Below, one piece after another: positions 45,470-58,100 of a stretch of 64,000 bases of DNA (the first letter of the stretch is position 1; the number at the start of each line of letters is the position of its first letter). The DNA lies in contig NC_092580.1 of NCBI RefSeq assembly GCF_037975245.1, forward strand, positions 325,001-389,000, in the 5' to 3' direction. Origin of the DNA: Apostichopus japonicus (lineage: Eukaryota > Echinodermata > Holothuroidea > Aspidochirotida > Stichopodidae). The notes below the pieces were generated by a model. That model was not told the origin of the DNA. It saw nothing but the letters and a program-made list of their open reading frames with translations, and did no database searches. The position numbers and the translations under genes were made by a program.

Positions 45470-48400
45470 AAACGAACCTAGATACATATCAACTGCTGTC
45501 GTGGCGCGGTTGGTTGCTCTGTACCTCGAGAGCGTGACGTATTTTGGATCGCGGGCTCGAGACCAGGTGGGGGCAGTTTGCTTTTGCCGAGATCTCATAC
45601 GGTCTCTAGAACTTTAAGTATTAGAAACGAACATAGATTTATATCAACTGCTGTCGTGGCGCGGTTGGTTGCTCTCTACCTCGAGAGCGTGACGTATTTT
45701 GGATCGCGGGCTTGAGACCAAGTGGGGGCAGTTTGCTTTTGCCGCGATCTCATACGGTCTCTGGAACTTTAAGTATTAGAAACGAACATAGATTTATATC
45801 AACTGCTGTCGTGGCGCGGTTGGTTGCTCTGTACCTCGAGAGCGTGACGTATTTTGGATCGCGGGCTCGAGACCAGGTGGGGGCAGTTTGCTTTTGCCGC
45901 GATCTCATACGGTCTCTGGAACTTTAAGTATTAGAAACGAACATAGATTTATATCAACTGCTGTCGTGGCGCGGTTGGTTGCTCTGTACCTCGAGAGCGT
46001 GACGTATTTTGGATCGCGGGCTCGAGACCAAGTGGGGGCAGTTTGCTTTTGCCGCGATCTCATACTGTCTCTGGGAACTTTAAGTATGAGAAACGAACAT
46101 AGATTTATATCAACTGCTGTCGTGGCGCGGTTGGTTGCTCTGTACCTCGAGAGCGTGACGTATTTTGGATCGCGGGCTCGAGACCAGGTGGGGGCAGTTT
46201 GCTTTTGCCGCGATCTCATACGGTCTCTGGAACTTTAAGTATTAGAAACGAACATAGGTTTATATCAACTGCTGTCGTGGCGCCGTTGGTTGCTCTGTAC
46301 CTCGAGAGCGTGACGTATTTTGGATCGCGGGCTCGAGACCAGGTGGGGGCAGTTTGCTTTTGCCGCGATCTTGTACGGTCTCTGGAACTTTAAGTATTAG
46401 AAACGAACATAGATTGATATCAACTGCTGTCGTGGCGCGGTTGGTTGCTCTGTACCTCGAGAGCGTGACGTATTTTGGATCGCGGGCTCGAGACCAGGTG
46501 GGGGCAGTTTGCTTTTGCCGCGATCTTGTACGGTCTCTGGGAACTTTAAGTATTAGAAACGAACATAGATTGATATCAACTGCTGTCGTGGCGCGGTTGG
46601 TTGCTCTGTACCTCGAGAGCGTGACGTATTTTGGATCGCGGGCTCGAGACCAGGTGGGGGCAGTTTGCTTTTGCCGCGATCTGGTACGGTCTCTGGAACT
46701 TTAAGTATGAGAAACGAACATAGATTTATATCAACTGCTGTCGTGGCGCGGTTGGTTGCTCTGTACCTCGAGAGCGTGACGTATTTTGGATCGCGGGCTC
46801 GAGACCAGGTGGGGGCAGTTTGCTTTTGCCGCGATCTTATACGGTCTCTGGAACTTTAAGTATTAGAAACGAACATAGATTTATATCAACTGCTGTCGTG
46901 GCGCGGTTGGTTGCTCTGTACCTCGAGAGCGTGACGTATTTTGGATCGCGGGCTCGAGACCAGGTGGGGGCAGTTTGCTTTTGCCGCGATCTTATACGGT
47001 CTCTGGGAACTTTAAGTATTAGAAACGAACATAGATTTATATCAACTGCTGTCGTGGCGCGGTTGGTTGCTCTGTACCTCGAGAGCGTGACGTATTTTGG
47101 ATCGCGGGCTCGAGACCAGGTGGGGGCAGTTTGCTTTTGCCGCGATCTTATACGGTCTCTGGAACTTTAAGTATTAGAAACGAACCTAGATACATATCAA
47201 CTGCTGTCGTGCCGCGGTTGGTTGCTCTGTACCTCGAGAGCGTGACGTATTTTGGATCGCGGGCTCGAGACCAGGTGGGGGCAGTTTGCTTTTGCCGAGA
47301 TCTCATACGGTCTCTAGAACTTTAAGTATTAGAAACGAACATAGATTTATATCAACTGCTGTCTTGGCGCGGTTGGTTGCTCTGTACCTCGAGAGCGTGA
47401 CGTATTTTGGATCGCGGGCTTGAGACCAAGTGGGGGCAGTTTGCTTTTGCCGCGATCTCATACGGTCTCTGGAACTTTAAGTATTAGAAACGAACATAGA
47501 TTTATATCAACTGCTGTCGTGGCGCGGTTGGTTGCTCTGTACCTCGAGAGCGTGACGTATTTTGGATCGCGGGCTCGAGACCAAGTGGGGGCAGTTTGCT
47601 TTTGCCGCGATCTCATACGGTCTCTGGGAACTTTAAGTATTAGAAACGAACATAGATTTATATCAACTGCTGTCGTGGCGCGGTTGGTTGCTCTGTACCT
47701 CGAGAGCGTGACGTATTTTGGATCGCGGGCTCGAGACCAAGTGGGGGCAGTTTGCTTTTGCCGCGATCTCATACGGTCTCTGGAACTTTAAGTATTAGAA
47801 ACGAACATAGATTTATATCAACTGCTGTCGTGGCGCGGTTGGTTGCTCTGTACCTCGAGAGCGTGACGTATTTTGGATCGCGGGCTCGAGACCAGGTGGG
47901 GGCAGTTTGCTTTTGCCGCGATCTCATACGGTCTCTGGAACTTTAAGTATTAGAAACGAACATAGATTTATATCAACTGCTGTCGTGGCGCGGTTGGTTG
48001 CTCTGTACCTCGAGAGCGTGACGTATTTTGGATCGCGGGCTCGAGACCAGGTGGGGGCAGTTTGCTTTTGCCGCGATCTTGTACGGTCTCTGGGAACTTT
48101 AAGTATTAGAAACGAACATAGATTTATATCAACTGCTGTCGTGGCGCGGTTGGTTGCTCTGTACCTCGAGAGCGTGACGTATTTTGGATCGCGGGCTCGA
48201 GACCAGGTGGGGGCAGTTTGCTTTTTCCGCGATCTTGTACGGTCTCTGGGAACTTTAAGTATTAGAAACGAACATAGATTTATATCAACTGCTGTCGTGG
48301 CGCGGTTGGTTGCTCTGTACCTCGAGAGCGTCACGTATTTTGGATCGCGGGCTCGAGACCAGGTGGGGCAGTTTGCTTTTTCCGCGATCTTGTACGGTCT

Positions 48401-51400
48401 CTGGGAACTTTAAGTATTAGAAACGAACATAGATTTATATCAACTGCTGTCGTGGCGCGGTTGGTTGCTCTGTACTTCGAGAGCGTGACGTATTTTGGAT
48501 CACGGGCTCGAGACCAGGTGGGGGCAGTTTGCTTTTGCCGCGATCTCATACGGTCTCTGGGAACTTTAAGTATTAGAAACGAACATAGATTTATATCAAC
48601 TGCTGTCGTGGCGCGGTTGGTTGCTCTCTACCTCGAGAGCGTGACGTATTTTGGATCGCGGGCTCGAGACCAGGTGGGGGCAGTTTGTTTTTGCCGCGAT
48701 CTCATACGGTCTCTGGAACTTTAAGTATTAGAAACGAACATAGATTTATATCAACTGCTGTCGTGGCGCGGTTGGTTGCTCTGTACCTCGAGAGCGTGAC
48801 GTATTTTGGATCGCGGGCTCGAGACCAGGTGGGGGCAGTTTGCTTTTGCCGCGATCTCATACGGTCTCGGAAACTTTAAGTATTAGAAACGAACATAGAT
48901 TTATATCAACTGCTGTCGTGGCGCGGTTGGTTGCTCTGTACCTCGAGAGCGTGACGTATTTTGGATCGCGGGCTCGAGACCAGGTGGGGGCAGTTTGCTT
49001 TTGCCGCGATCTCATACGGTCTCTGGAACTTTAAGTATTAGAAACGAACATAGGTTTATATCAACTGCTGTCGTGGCGCCGTTGGTTGCTCTGTACCTCG
49101 AGAGCGTGACGTGATTTGGATCGCGGGCTCGAGACCAGGTGGGGGCAGTTTGCTTTTGCCGCGATCTTGTACGGTCTCTGGAACTTTAAGTATTAGAAAC
49201 GAACATAGATTGATATCAACTGCTGTCGTGGCGCGGTTGGTTGCTCTGTACCTCGAGAGCGTGACGTATTTTGGATCGCGGGCTCGAGACCAGGTGGGGG
49301 CAGTTTGCTTTTGCCGCGATCTTGTACGGTCTCTGGGAACTTTAAGTATTAGAAACGAACATAGATTGATATCAACTGCTGTCGTGGCGCGGTTGGTTGC
49401 TCTGTACCTCGAGAGCGTGACGTATTTTGGATCGCGGGCTCGAGACCAGGTGGGGGCAGTTTGCTTTTGCCGCGATCTGGTACGGTCTCTGGAACTTTAA
49501 GTATGAGAAACGAACATAGATTTATATCAACTGCTGTCGTGGCGCGGTTGGTTGCTCTGTACCTCGAGAGCGTGACGTATTTTGGATCGCGGGCTCGAGA
49601 CCAGGTGGGGGCAGTTTGCTTTTGCCGCGATCTCATACGGTCTCTGGAACTTTAAGTATTAGAAACGAACATAGATTTATATCAACTGCTGTCGTGGCGC
49701 GGTTGGTTGCTCTGTACCTCGAGAGCGTGACGTATTTTGGATCGCAGGCTCGAGACCAGGTGGGGGCAGTTTGCTTTTGCCGCGATCTCATACGGTCTCG
49801 GAAACTTTAAGTATTAGAAACGAACATAGATTTATATCAACTGCTGTCGTGGCGCGGTTGGTTGCTCTGTACCTCGAGAGCGTGACGTATTTTGGATCGC
49901 GGGCTCGAGACCAGGTGGGGGCAGTTTGCTTTTGCCGCGATCTCATACGGTCTCTGGAACTTTAAGTATTAGAAACGAACATAGGTTTATATCAACTGCT
50001 GTCGTGGCGCCGTTGGTTGCTCTGTACCTCGAGAGCGTGACGTATTTTGGATCGCGGGCTCGAGACCAGGTGGGGGCAGTTTGCTTTTGCCGCGATCTTG
50101 TACGGTCTCTGGAACTTTAAGTATTAGAAACGAACATAGATTGATATCAACTGCTGTCGTGGCGCGGTTGGTTGCTCTGTACCTCGAGAGCGTGACGTAT
50201 TTTGGATCGCGGGCTCGAGACCAGGTGGGGGCAGTTTGCTTTTGCCGCGATCTTGTACGGTCTCTGGGAACTTTAAGTATTAGAAACGAACATAGATTGA
50301 TATCAACTGCTGTCGTGGCGCGGTTGGTTGCTCTGTACCTCGAGAGCGTGACGTATTTTGGATCGCGGGCTCGAGACCAGGTGGGGGCAGTTTGCTTTTG
50401 CCGCGATCTGGTACGGTCTCTGGAACTTTAAGTATGAGAAACGAACATAGATTTATATCAACTGCTGTCGTGGCGCGGTTGGTTGCTCTGTACCTCGAGA
50501 GCGTGACGTATTTTGGATCGCGGGCTCGAGACCAGGTGGGGGCAGTTTGCTTTTGCCGCGATCTTATACGGTCTCTGGAACTTTAAGTATTAGAAACGAA
50601 CATAGATTTATATCAACTGCTGTCGTGGCGCGGTTGGTTGCTCTGTACCTCGAGAGCGTGACGTATTTTGGATCGCGGGCTCGAGACCAGGTGGGGGCAG
50701 TTTGTTTTTTTCCGCGATCTCATACGGTGTCGGGAACTTTAAGTATTAGAAACGAACATAGATTTATATCAACTGCTGTCGTGGCGCGGTTGGTTGCTCT
50801 GTACCTCGAGAGCGTGACGTATTTTGGATCGCGGGCTCGAGACCAGGTGGGGGCAGTTTGCTTTTGCCGCGATCTTATACGGTCTCTGGAACTTTAAGTA
50901 TTAGAAACGAACATAGATTTATATCAACTGCTGTCGTGGCGCGGTTGGTTGCTCTGTACCTCGAGAGCGTGACGTATTTTGGATCGCGGGCTCGAGACCA
51001 GGTGGGGGCAGTTTGCTTTTGCCGCGATCTCATACGGTCTCTGGGAACTTTAAGTATTAGAAACGAACATAGATTTATATCAACTGCTGTCGTGGCGCGG
51101 TTGGTTGCTCTGTACCTCGAGAGCGTGACGTATTTTGGATCGCGGGCTCGAGACCAGGTGGGGGCAGTTTGCTTTTGCCGCGATCTCATACGGTCTCTGG
51201 GAACTTTAAGTATTAGAAACGAACATAGATTTATATCAACTGGATTCGTGGCGCGGATGGTTGCTCTGTACATCGAGAGCGTGACGTTTTTGGATCGCGG
51301 GCTCGAGACCAGGTGGGGGCAGTTTGCTTTTGCCGCGATCTCATACTGTCTCTGGGAACTTTAAGTATTAGAAACGAACATAGATTTATATCAACTGCTG

Positions 51401-54030
51401 TCGTGGCGCGGTTGGTTGCTCTGTACCTCGAGAGCGTGACGTATTTTGGATCGCAGGCTCGAGACCAGGTGGGGGCAGTTTGCTTTTGCCGCGATCTCAT
51501 ACGGTCTCTGGAACTTTAAGTATTAGAAACGAACATAGGTTTATATCAACTGCTGTCGTGGCGCCGTTGGTTGCTCTGTACCTCGAGAGCGTGACGTATT
51601 TTGGATCGCGGGCTCGAGACCAGGTGGGGGCAGTTTGCTTTTGCCGCGATCTTGTACGGTCTCTGGAACTTTAAGTATTAGAAACGAACATAGATTGATA
51701 TCAACTGCTGTCGTGGCGCGGTTGGTTGCTCTGTACCTCGAGAGCGTGACGTATTTTGGATCGCGGGCTCGAGACCAGGTGGGGGCAGTTTGCTTTTGCC
51801 GCGATCTTGTACGGTCTCTGGGAACTTTAAGTATTAGAAACGAACATAGATTGATATCAACTGCTGTCGTGGCGCGGTTGGTTGCTCTGTACCTCGAGAG
51901 CGTGACGTATTTTGGATCGCGGGCTCGAGACCAGGTGGGGGCAGTTTGCTTTTGCCGCGATCTGGTACGGTCTCTGGAACTTTAAGTATGAGAAACGAAC
52001 ATAGATTTATATCAACTGCTGTCGTGGCGCGGTTGGTTGCTCTGTACCTCGAGAGCGTGACGTATTTTGGATCGCGGGCTCGAGACCAGGTGGGGGCAGT
52101 TTGCTTTTGCCGCGATCTTATACGGTCTCTGGAACTTTAAGTATTAGAAACGAACATAGATTTATATCAACTGCTGTCGTGGCGCGGTTGGTTGCTCTGT
52201 ACCTCGAGAGCGTGACGTATTTTGGATCGCGGGCTCGAGACCAGGTGGGGGCAGTTTGCTTTTGCCGCGATCTTATACGGTCTCTGGGAACTTTAAGTAT
52301 TAGAAACGAACATAGATTTATATCAACTGCTGTCGTGGCGCGGTTGGTTGCTCTGTACCTCGAGAGCGTGACGTATTTTGGATCGCGGGCTCGAGACCAG
52401 GTGGGGGCAGTTTGCTTTTGCCGCGATCTTATACGGTCTCTGGAACTTTAAGTATTAGAAACGAACCTAGATACATATCAACTGCTGTCGTGGCGCGGTT
52501 GGTTGCTCTGTACCTCGAGAGCGTGACGTATTTTGGATCGCGGGCTCGAGACCAGGTGGGGGCAGTTTGCTTTTGCCGAGATCTCATACGGTCTCTAGAA
52601 CTTTAAGTATTAGAAACGAACATAGATTTATATCAACTGCTGTCGTGGCGCGGTTGGTTGCTCTCTACCTCGAGAGCGTGACGTATTTTGGATCGCGGGC
52701 TCGAGACCAAGTGGGGGCAGTTTGCTTTTGCCGCGATCTCATACGGTCTCTGGAACTTTAAGTATTAGAAACGAACATAGATTTATATCAACTGCTGTCG
52801 TGGCGCGGTTGGTTGCTCTGTACCTCGAGAGCGTGACGTATTTTGGATCGCGGGCTCGAGACCAAGTGGGGGCAGTTTGCTTTTGCCGCGATCTCATACG
52901 GTCTCTGGAACTTTAAGTATTAGAAACGAACATAGATTTATATCAACTGCTGTCGTGGCGCGGTTGGTTGCTCTGTACCTCGAGAGCGTGACGTATTTTG
53001 GATCGCGGGCTCGAGACCAGGTGGGGGCAGTTTGCTTTTGCCGCGATCTCATACGGTCTCTGGAACTTTAAGTATTAGAAACGAACATAGATTTATATCA
53101 ACTGCTGTCGTGGCGCGGTTGGTTGCTCTGTACCTCGAGAGCGTGACGTATTTTGGATCGCGGGCTCGAGACCAGGTGGGGGCAGTTTGCTTTTGCCGCG
53201 ATCTCATACGGTCTCTGGAACTTTAAGTATTAGAAACGAACATAGATTTATATCAACTGCTGTCGTGGCGCGGTTGGTTGCTCTGTACCTCGAGAGCGTG
53301 ACGTATTTTGGATCGCGGGCTCGAGACCAGGTGGGGGCAGTTTGCTTTTGCCGCGATCTCATACGGTCTCTGGAACTTTAAGTATTAGAAACGAACATAG
53401 ATTTATATCAACTGCTGTCGTGGCGCGGTTGGTTGCTCTGTACCTCGAGAGCGTGACGTATTTTGGATCGCGGGCTCGAGACCAGGTGGGGGCAGTTTGC
53501 TTTTGCCGCGATCTCATACTGTCTCTGGGAACTTTAAGTATTAGAAACGAACATAGATTTATATCAACTGCTGTCGTGGCGCGGTTGGTTGCTCTGTACC
53601 TCGAAAGCGTGACGTATTTTGGATCGCAGGCTCGAGACCAGGTGGGGGCAGTTTGCTTTTGCCGCGATCTCATACGGTCTCTGGGAACTTTAAGTATTAG
53701 AAACGAACATAGATTTATATCAACTGCTGTCGTGGCGCGGTTGGTTGCTCTGTACCTCGAGAGCGTGACGTATTTTGGATCGCGGGCTCGAGACCAGGTG
53801 GGGGCAGTTTGCTTTTGCCGCGATCTTATACGATCTCTGGGAACTTTAAGTATTAGAAACGAACATAGATTTATATCAACTGCTGTCGTGGCGCGGTTGG
53901 TTGCTCTGTACCTCGAGAGCGTGACGTATTTTGGATCGCGGGCTCGAGACCAGGTGGGGGCAGTTTGCTTTTGCCGCGATCTTATACGGTCTCTGGAACT
54001 TTAAGTATTAGAAACGAACCTAGATACATA
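45470..54030 (+). repeat. Interleaved multimers sharing rare monomer variants
   Basis: The unit with GAACCTAGATACATATC occurs at about 45475, 47183, 52464 and 54017 (steps 1708, 5281 and 1553 bp, i.e. 11, 34 and 10 monomers). The unit with TGGCGCCGTTGG occurs near 43483, 44727, 46279, 49074, 50006 and 51560. Spacing by whole monomers but different multiples indicates several overlapping rounds of amplification rather than one clean higher-order unit. Confidence 0.7.
52722..53510 (+). repeat. Most homogeneous block of 155-bp monomers
   Basis: Five consecutive monomers of exactly 155 bp (from 52722, 52877, 53032, 53187 and 53342) are virtually identical, differing mainly in CCAAGTGG versus CCAGGTGG. 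This is a simple monomeric expansion inside an otherwise multimeric region. Confidence 0.75.
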
Positions 54031-55189
54031 TCAACTGCTGTCGTGCCGCGGTTGGTTGCTCTGTACCTCGAGAGCGTGACGTATTTTGGATCGCGGGCTC
54101 GAGACCAGGTGGGGGCAGTTTGCTTTTGCCGAGATCTCATACGGTCTCTAGAACTTTAAGTATTAGAAACGAACATAGATTTATATCAACTGCTGTCGTG
54201 GCGCGGTTGGTTGCTCTCTACCTCGAGAGCGTGACGTATTTTGGATCGCGGGCTTGAGACCAAGTGGGGGCAGTTTGCTTTTGCCGCGATCTCATACGGT
54301 CTCTGGAACTTTAAGTATTAGAAACGAACATAGATTTATATCAACTGCTGTCGTGGCGCGGTTGGTTGCTCTGTACCTCGAGAGCGTGACGTATTTTGGA
54401 TCGCGGGCTCGAGACCAAGTGGGGGCAGTTTGCTTTTGCCGCGATCTCATACGGTCTCTGGAACTTTAAGTATTAGAAACGAACATAGATTTATATCAAC
54501 TGCTGTCGTGGCGCGGTTGGTTGCTCTGTACCTCGAGAGCGTGACGTATTTTGGATCGCGGGCTCGAGACCAGGTGGGGGCAGTTTGCTTTTGCCGCGAT
54601 CTCATACGGTCTCTGGAACTTTAAGTATTAGAAACGAACATAGATTTATATCAACTGCTGTCGTGGCGCGGTTGGTTGCTCTGTACCTCGAGAGCGTGAC
54701 GTATTTTGGATCGCGGGCTCGAGACCAGGTGGGGGCAGTTTGCTTTTGCCGCGATCTTGTACGGTCTCTGGGAACTTTAAGTATTAGAAACGAACATAGA
54801 TTTATATCAACTGCTGTCGTGGCGCGGTTGGTTGCTCTGTACCTCGAGAGCGTGACGTATTTTGGATCGCGGGCTCGAGACCAGGTGGGGGCAGTTTGCT
54901 TTTTCCGCGATCTTGTACGGTCTCTGGGAACTTTAAGTATTAGAAACGAACATAGATTTATATCAACTGCTGTCGTGGCGCGGTTGGTTGCTCTGTACCT
55001 CGAGAGCGTCACGTATTTTGGATCGCGGGCTCGAGACCAGGTGGAGCAAATTGCTTTTTCCGCGATCTTGTACGGTCTCTGGAACTTTAAGTATTAGAAA
55101 CGAACATAGATTTATATTAACTGCTGTCGTGGCGCGGTTGGTTGCTCTGTACCTCGAGAGCGTGACGTATTTTGGATCGCGGGCTCGAG

Positions 55190-58100
55190 ACCAAGTGGGG
55201 GCAGTTTGCTTTTGTCGCGATCTCATACGGTCTCTGGAACTTTAAGTATTAGAAACGAACATAGATTTATATCAACTGCTGTCGTGGCGCGGTTGGTTGC
55301 TCTGTACCTCGAGAGCGTGACGTATTTTGGATCGCGGGCTCGAGACCCGGTGGGGGCAGTTTGCTTTTGCCGCGATCTCATACGGTCTCTGGAACTTTAA
55401 GTATTAGAAACGAACATAGATTTATATCAACTGCTGTCGTGGCGCGGTTGGTTGCTCTGTACCTCGAGAGCGTGACGTATTTTGGATCGCGGGCTCGAGA
55501 CCAGGTGGGGGCAGTTTGCTTTTGCCGCGATCTCATACGGTCTCTGGGAACTTTAAGTATTAGAAACGAACATAGATTTATATCAACTGCTGTCGTGGCG
55601 CGGTTGGTTGCTCTGTACCTCGAGAGCGTGACGTATTTTGGATCGCGGGCTCGAGACCAGGTGGGGGCAGTTTGCTTTTGCCGCGATCTCATACGGTCTC
55701 TGGGAACTTTAAGTATTAGAAACGAACATAGATTTATATCAACTGCTGTCGTGGCGCGGTTGGTTGCTCTGTACCTCGAGAGCGTGACGTATTTTCGATC
55801 GCGGGCTCGAGAACAGGTGGGGGCAGTTTGCTTTTGCCGCGATCTTGTACGGTCTCTGGAACTTTAAGTATTAGAAACGAACATAGATTTATATCAACTG
55901 CTGTCGTGGCGCGGTTGGTTGCTCTGTACCTCAAGAGCGTGATGTATTTTGGATCGCGGGCTCGAGACCAGGTGGGGGCAGTTTGCTTTTTCCGCGATCT
56001 TGTACGGTCTCTGGGAACTTTAAGTATTAGAAACGAACATAGATTTATATCAACTGCTGTCGTGGCGCGGTTGGTTGCTCTGTACCTCGAGAGCGTGACG
56101 TATTTTGGATCGCGGGCTCGAGACCAGGTGGGGGCAGTTTGCTTTTGCCGGGATCTCATACGGTCTCTGGGAACTTTAAGTATTAGAAACGAACATAGAT
56201 TTATATCAACTGCTGTCGTGGCGCGGTTGGTTGCTCTGTACCTCGAGAGCGTGACGTATTTTGGATCGCGGGCTCGAGACCAGGTGGGGGCAGTTTTCTT
56301 TTGCCGGGTTCTTATACGGTCTCTGGGAACTTTAAGTATTAGAAACGAACATAGATTTATATCAACTGCTGTCGTGGCGCGGTTGGTTGCTCTGTACCTC
56401 GAGAGCGTGACGTGATTTGGATCGCGGGCTCGAGACCAGGTGGGGGCAGTTTGCTTTTGCCTCGATCTCATACGGTCTCTGGGAACTTTAAGTATTAAGA
56501 ACGAACATAGATTTATATCAACTGCTGTCGTGGCGCGGTTGGTTGCTCTGTACCTCGAGAGCGTGACGTATTTTGGATCGCGGGCTCGAGACCAGGTGGG
56601 GGCAGTTTGCTTTTGCCGCGATCTCATACGGTCTCTGGGAACTTTAAGTATTAGAAACGAACATAGATTTATATCAACTGCTGTCGTGGCGCGGTTGGTT
56701 GCTCTGTACCTCGAGAGCATGACGTATTTTGGATCGCGGGCTCGAGACCAGGTGGGGGCAGTTTGCTTTTGCCGCGATCTTATACGGTCTCTGGGAACTT
56801 TAAGTATTAGAAACGAACATAGATTTATATCAACTGCTGTCGTGGCGCGGTTGGTTGCTCTCTACCTCGAGAGCGTGACGTATTTTGGATCGCGGGCTCG
56901 AGACCAGGTGGGGGCAGTTTGCTTTTGCCGCGATCTCATACGGTCTCTGGAACTTTAAGTATTAGAAACGAACATAGATTTATATCAACTGCTGTCGTGG
57001 CGCGGTTGGTTGCTCTCTACCTCGAGAGCGTGACGTATTTTGGATCGCGGGCTCGAGACCAGGTGGGGGCAGTTTGCTTTTGCCGCGATCTCATACGGTC
57101 TCTGGGAACTTTAAGTATTAGAAACGAACATAGATTTATATCAACTGCTGTCGTGGCGCGGTTGGTTGCTCTGTACCTCGAGAGCGTGACGTATTTTGGA
57201 TCGCGGGCTCGAGACCAAGTGGGGGCAGTTTGCTTTTGTCGCGATCTCATACGGTCTCTGGAACTTTAAGTATTAGAAACGAATATAGATTTATATCAAC
57301 TGCTGTCGTGGCGCGGTTGGTTGCTCTGTACCTCGAGAGCGTGACGTATTTTGGATCGCGGGCTCGAGACCAGGTGGGGGCAGTTTGCTTTTGCCGCGAT
57401 CTCATACGGTCTCTGGAACTTTAAATATTAGAAACGAACATAGATTTATATCAACTGCTGTCGTGGCGCGGTTGGTTGCTCTGTACCTCGAGAGCGTGAC
57501 GTATTTTGGATCGCGGGCTCGAGACCAAGTGGGGGCAGTTTGCTTTTGCCGCGATCTCATACGGTCTCTGGAACTTTAAGTATTAGAAACGAACATAGAT
57601 TTATATCAACTGCTGTCGTGGCGCGGTTGGTTGCTCTGTACCTCGAGAGCGTGACGTATTTTGGATCGCGGGCTCGAGACCAGGTGGGGGCAGTTTGCTT
57701 TTGCCGCGATCTCATACGGTCTCTGGGAACTTTAAGTATTAGAAACGAACATAGATTTATATCAACTGCTGTCGTGGCGCGGTTGGTTGCTCTGTACCTC
57801 GAGAGCGTGACGTATTTTCGATCGCGGGCTCGAGAACAGGTGGGGGCAGTTTGCTTTTGCCGCGATCTTGTACGGTCTCTGGAACTTTAAGTATTAGAAA
57901 CGAACATAGATTTATATCAACTGCTGTCGTGGCGCGGTTGGTTGCTCTGTACCTCGAGAGCGTGATGTATTTTGGATCGCGGGCTCGAGACCAGGTGGGG
58001 GCAGTTTGCTTTTTCCGCGATCTTGTACGGTCTCTGGGAACTTTAAGTATTAGAAACGAACATAGATTTATATCAACTGCTGTCGTGGCGCGGTTGGTTG

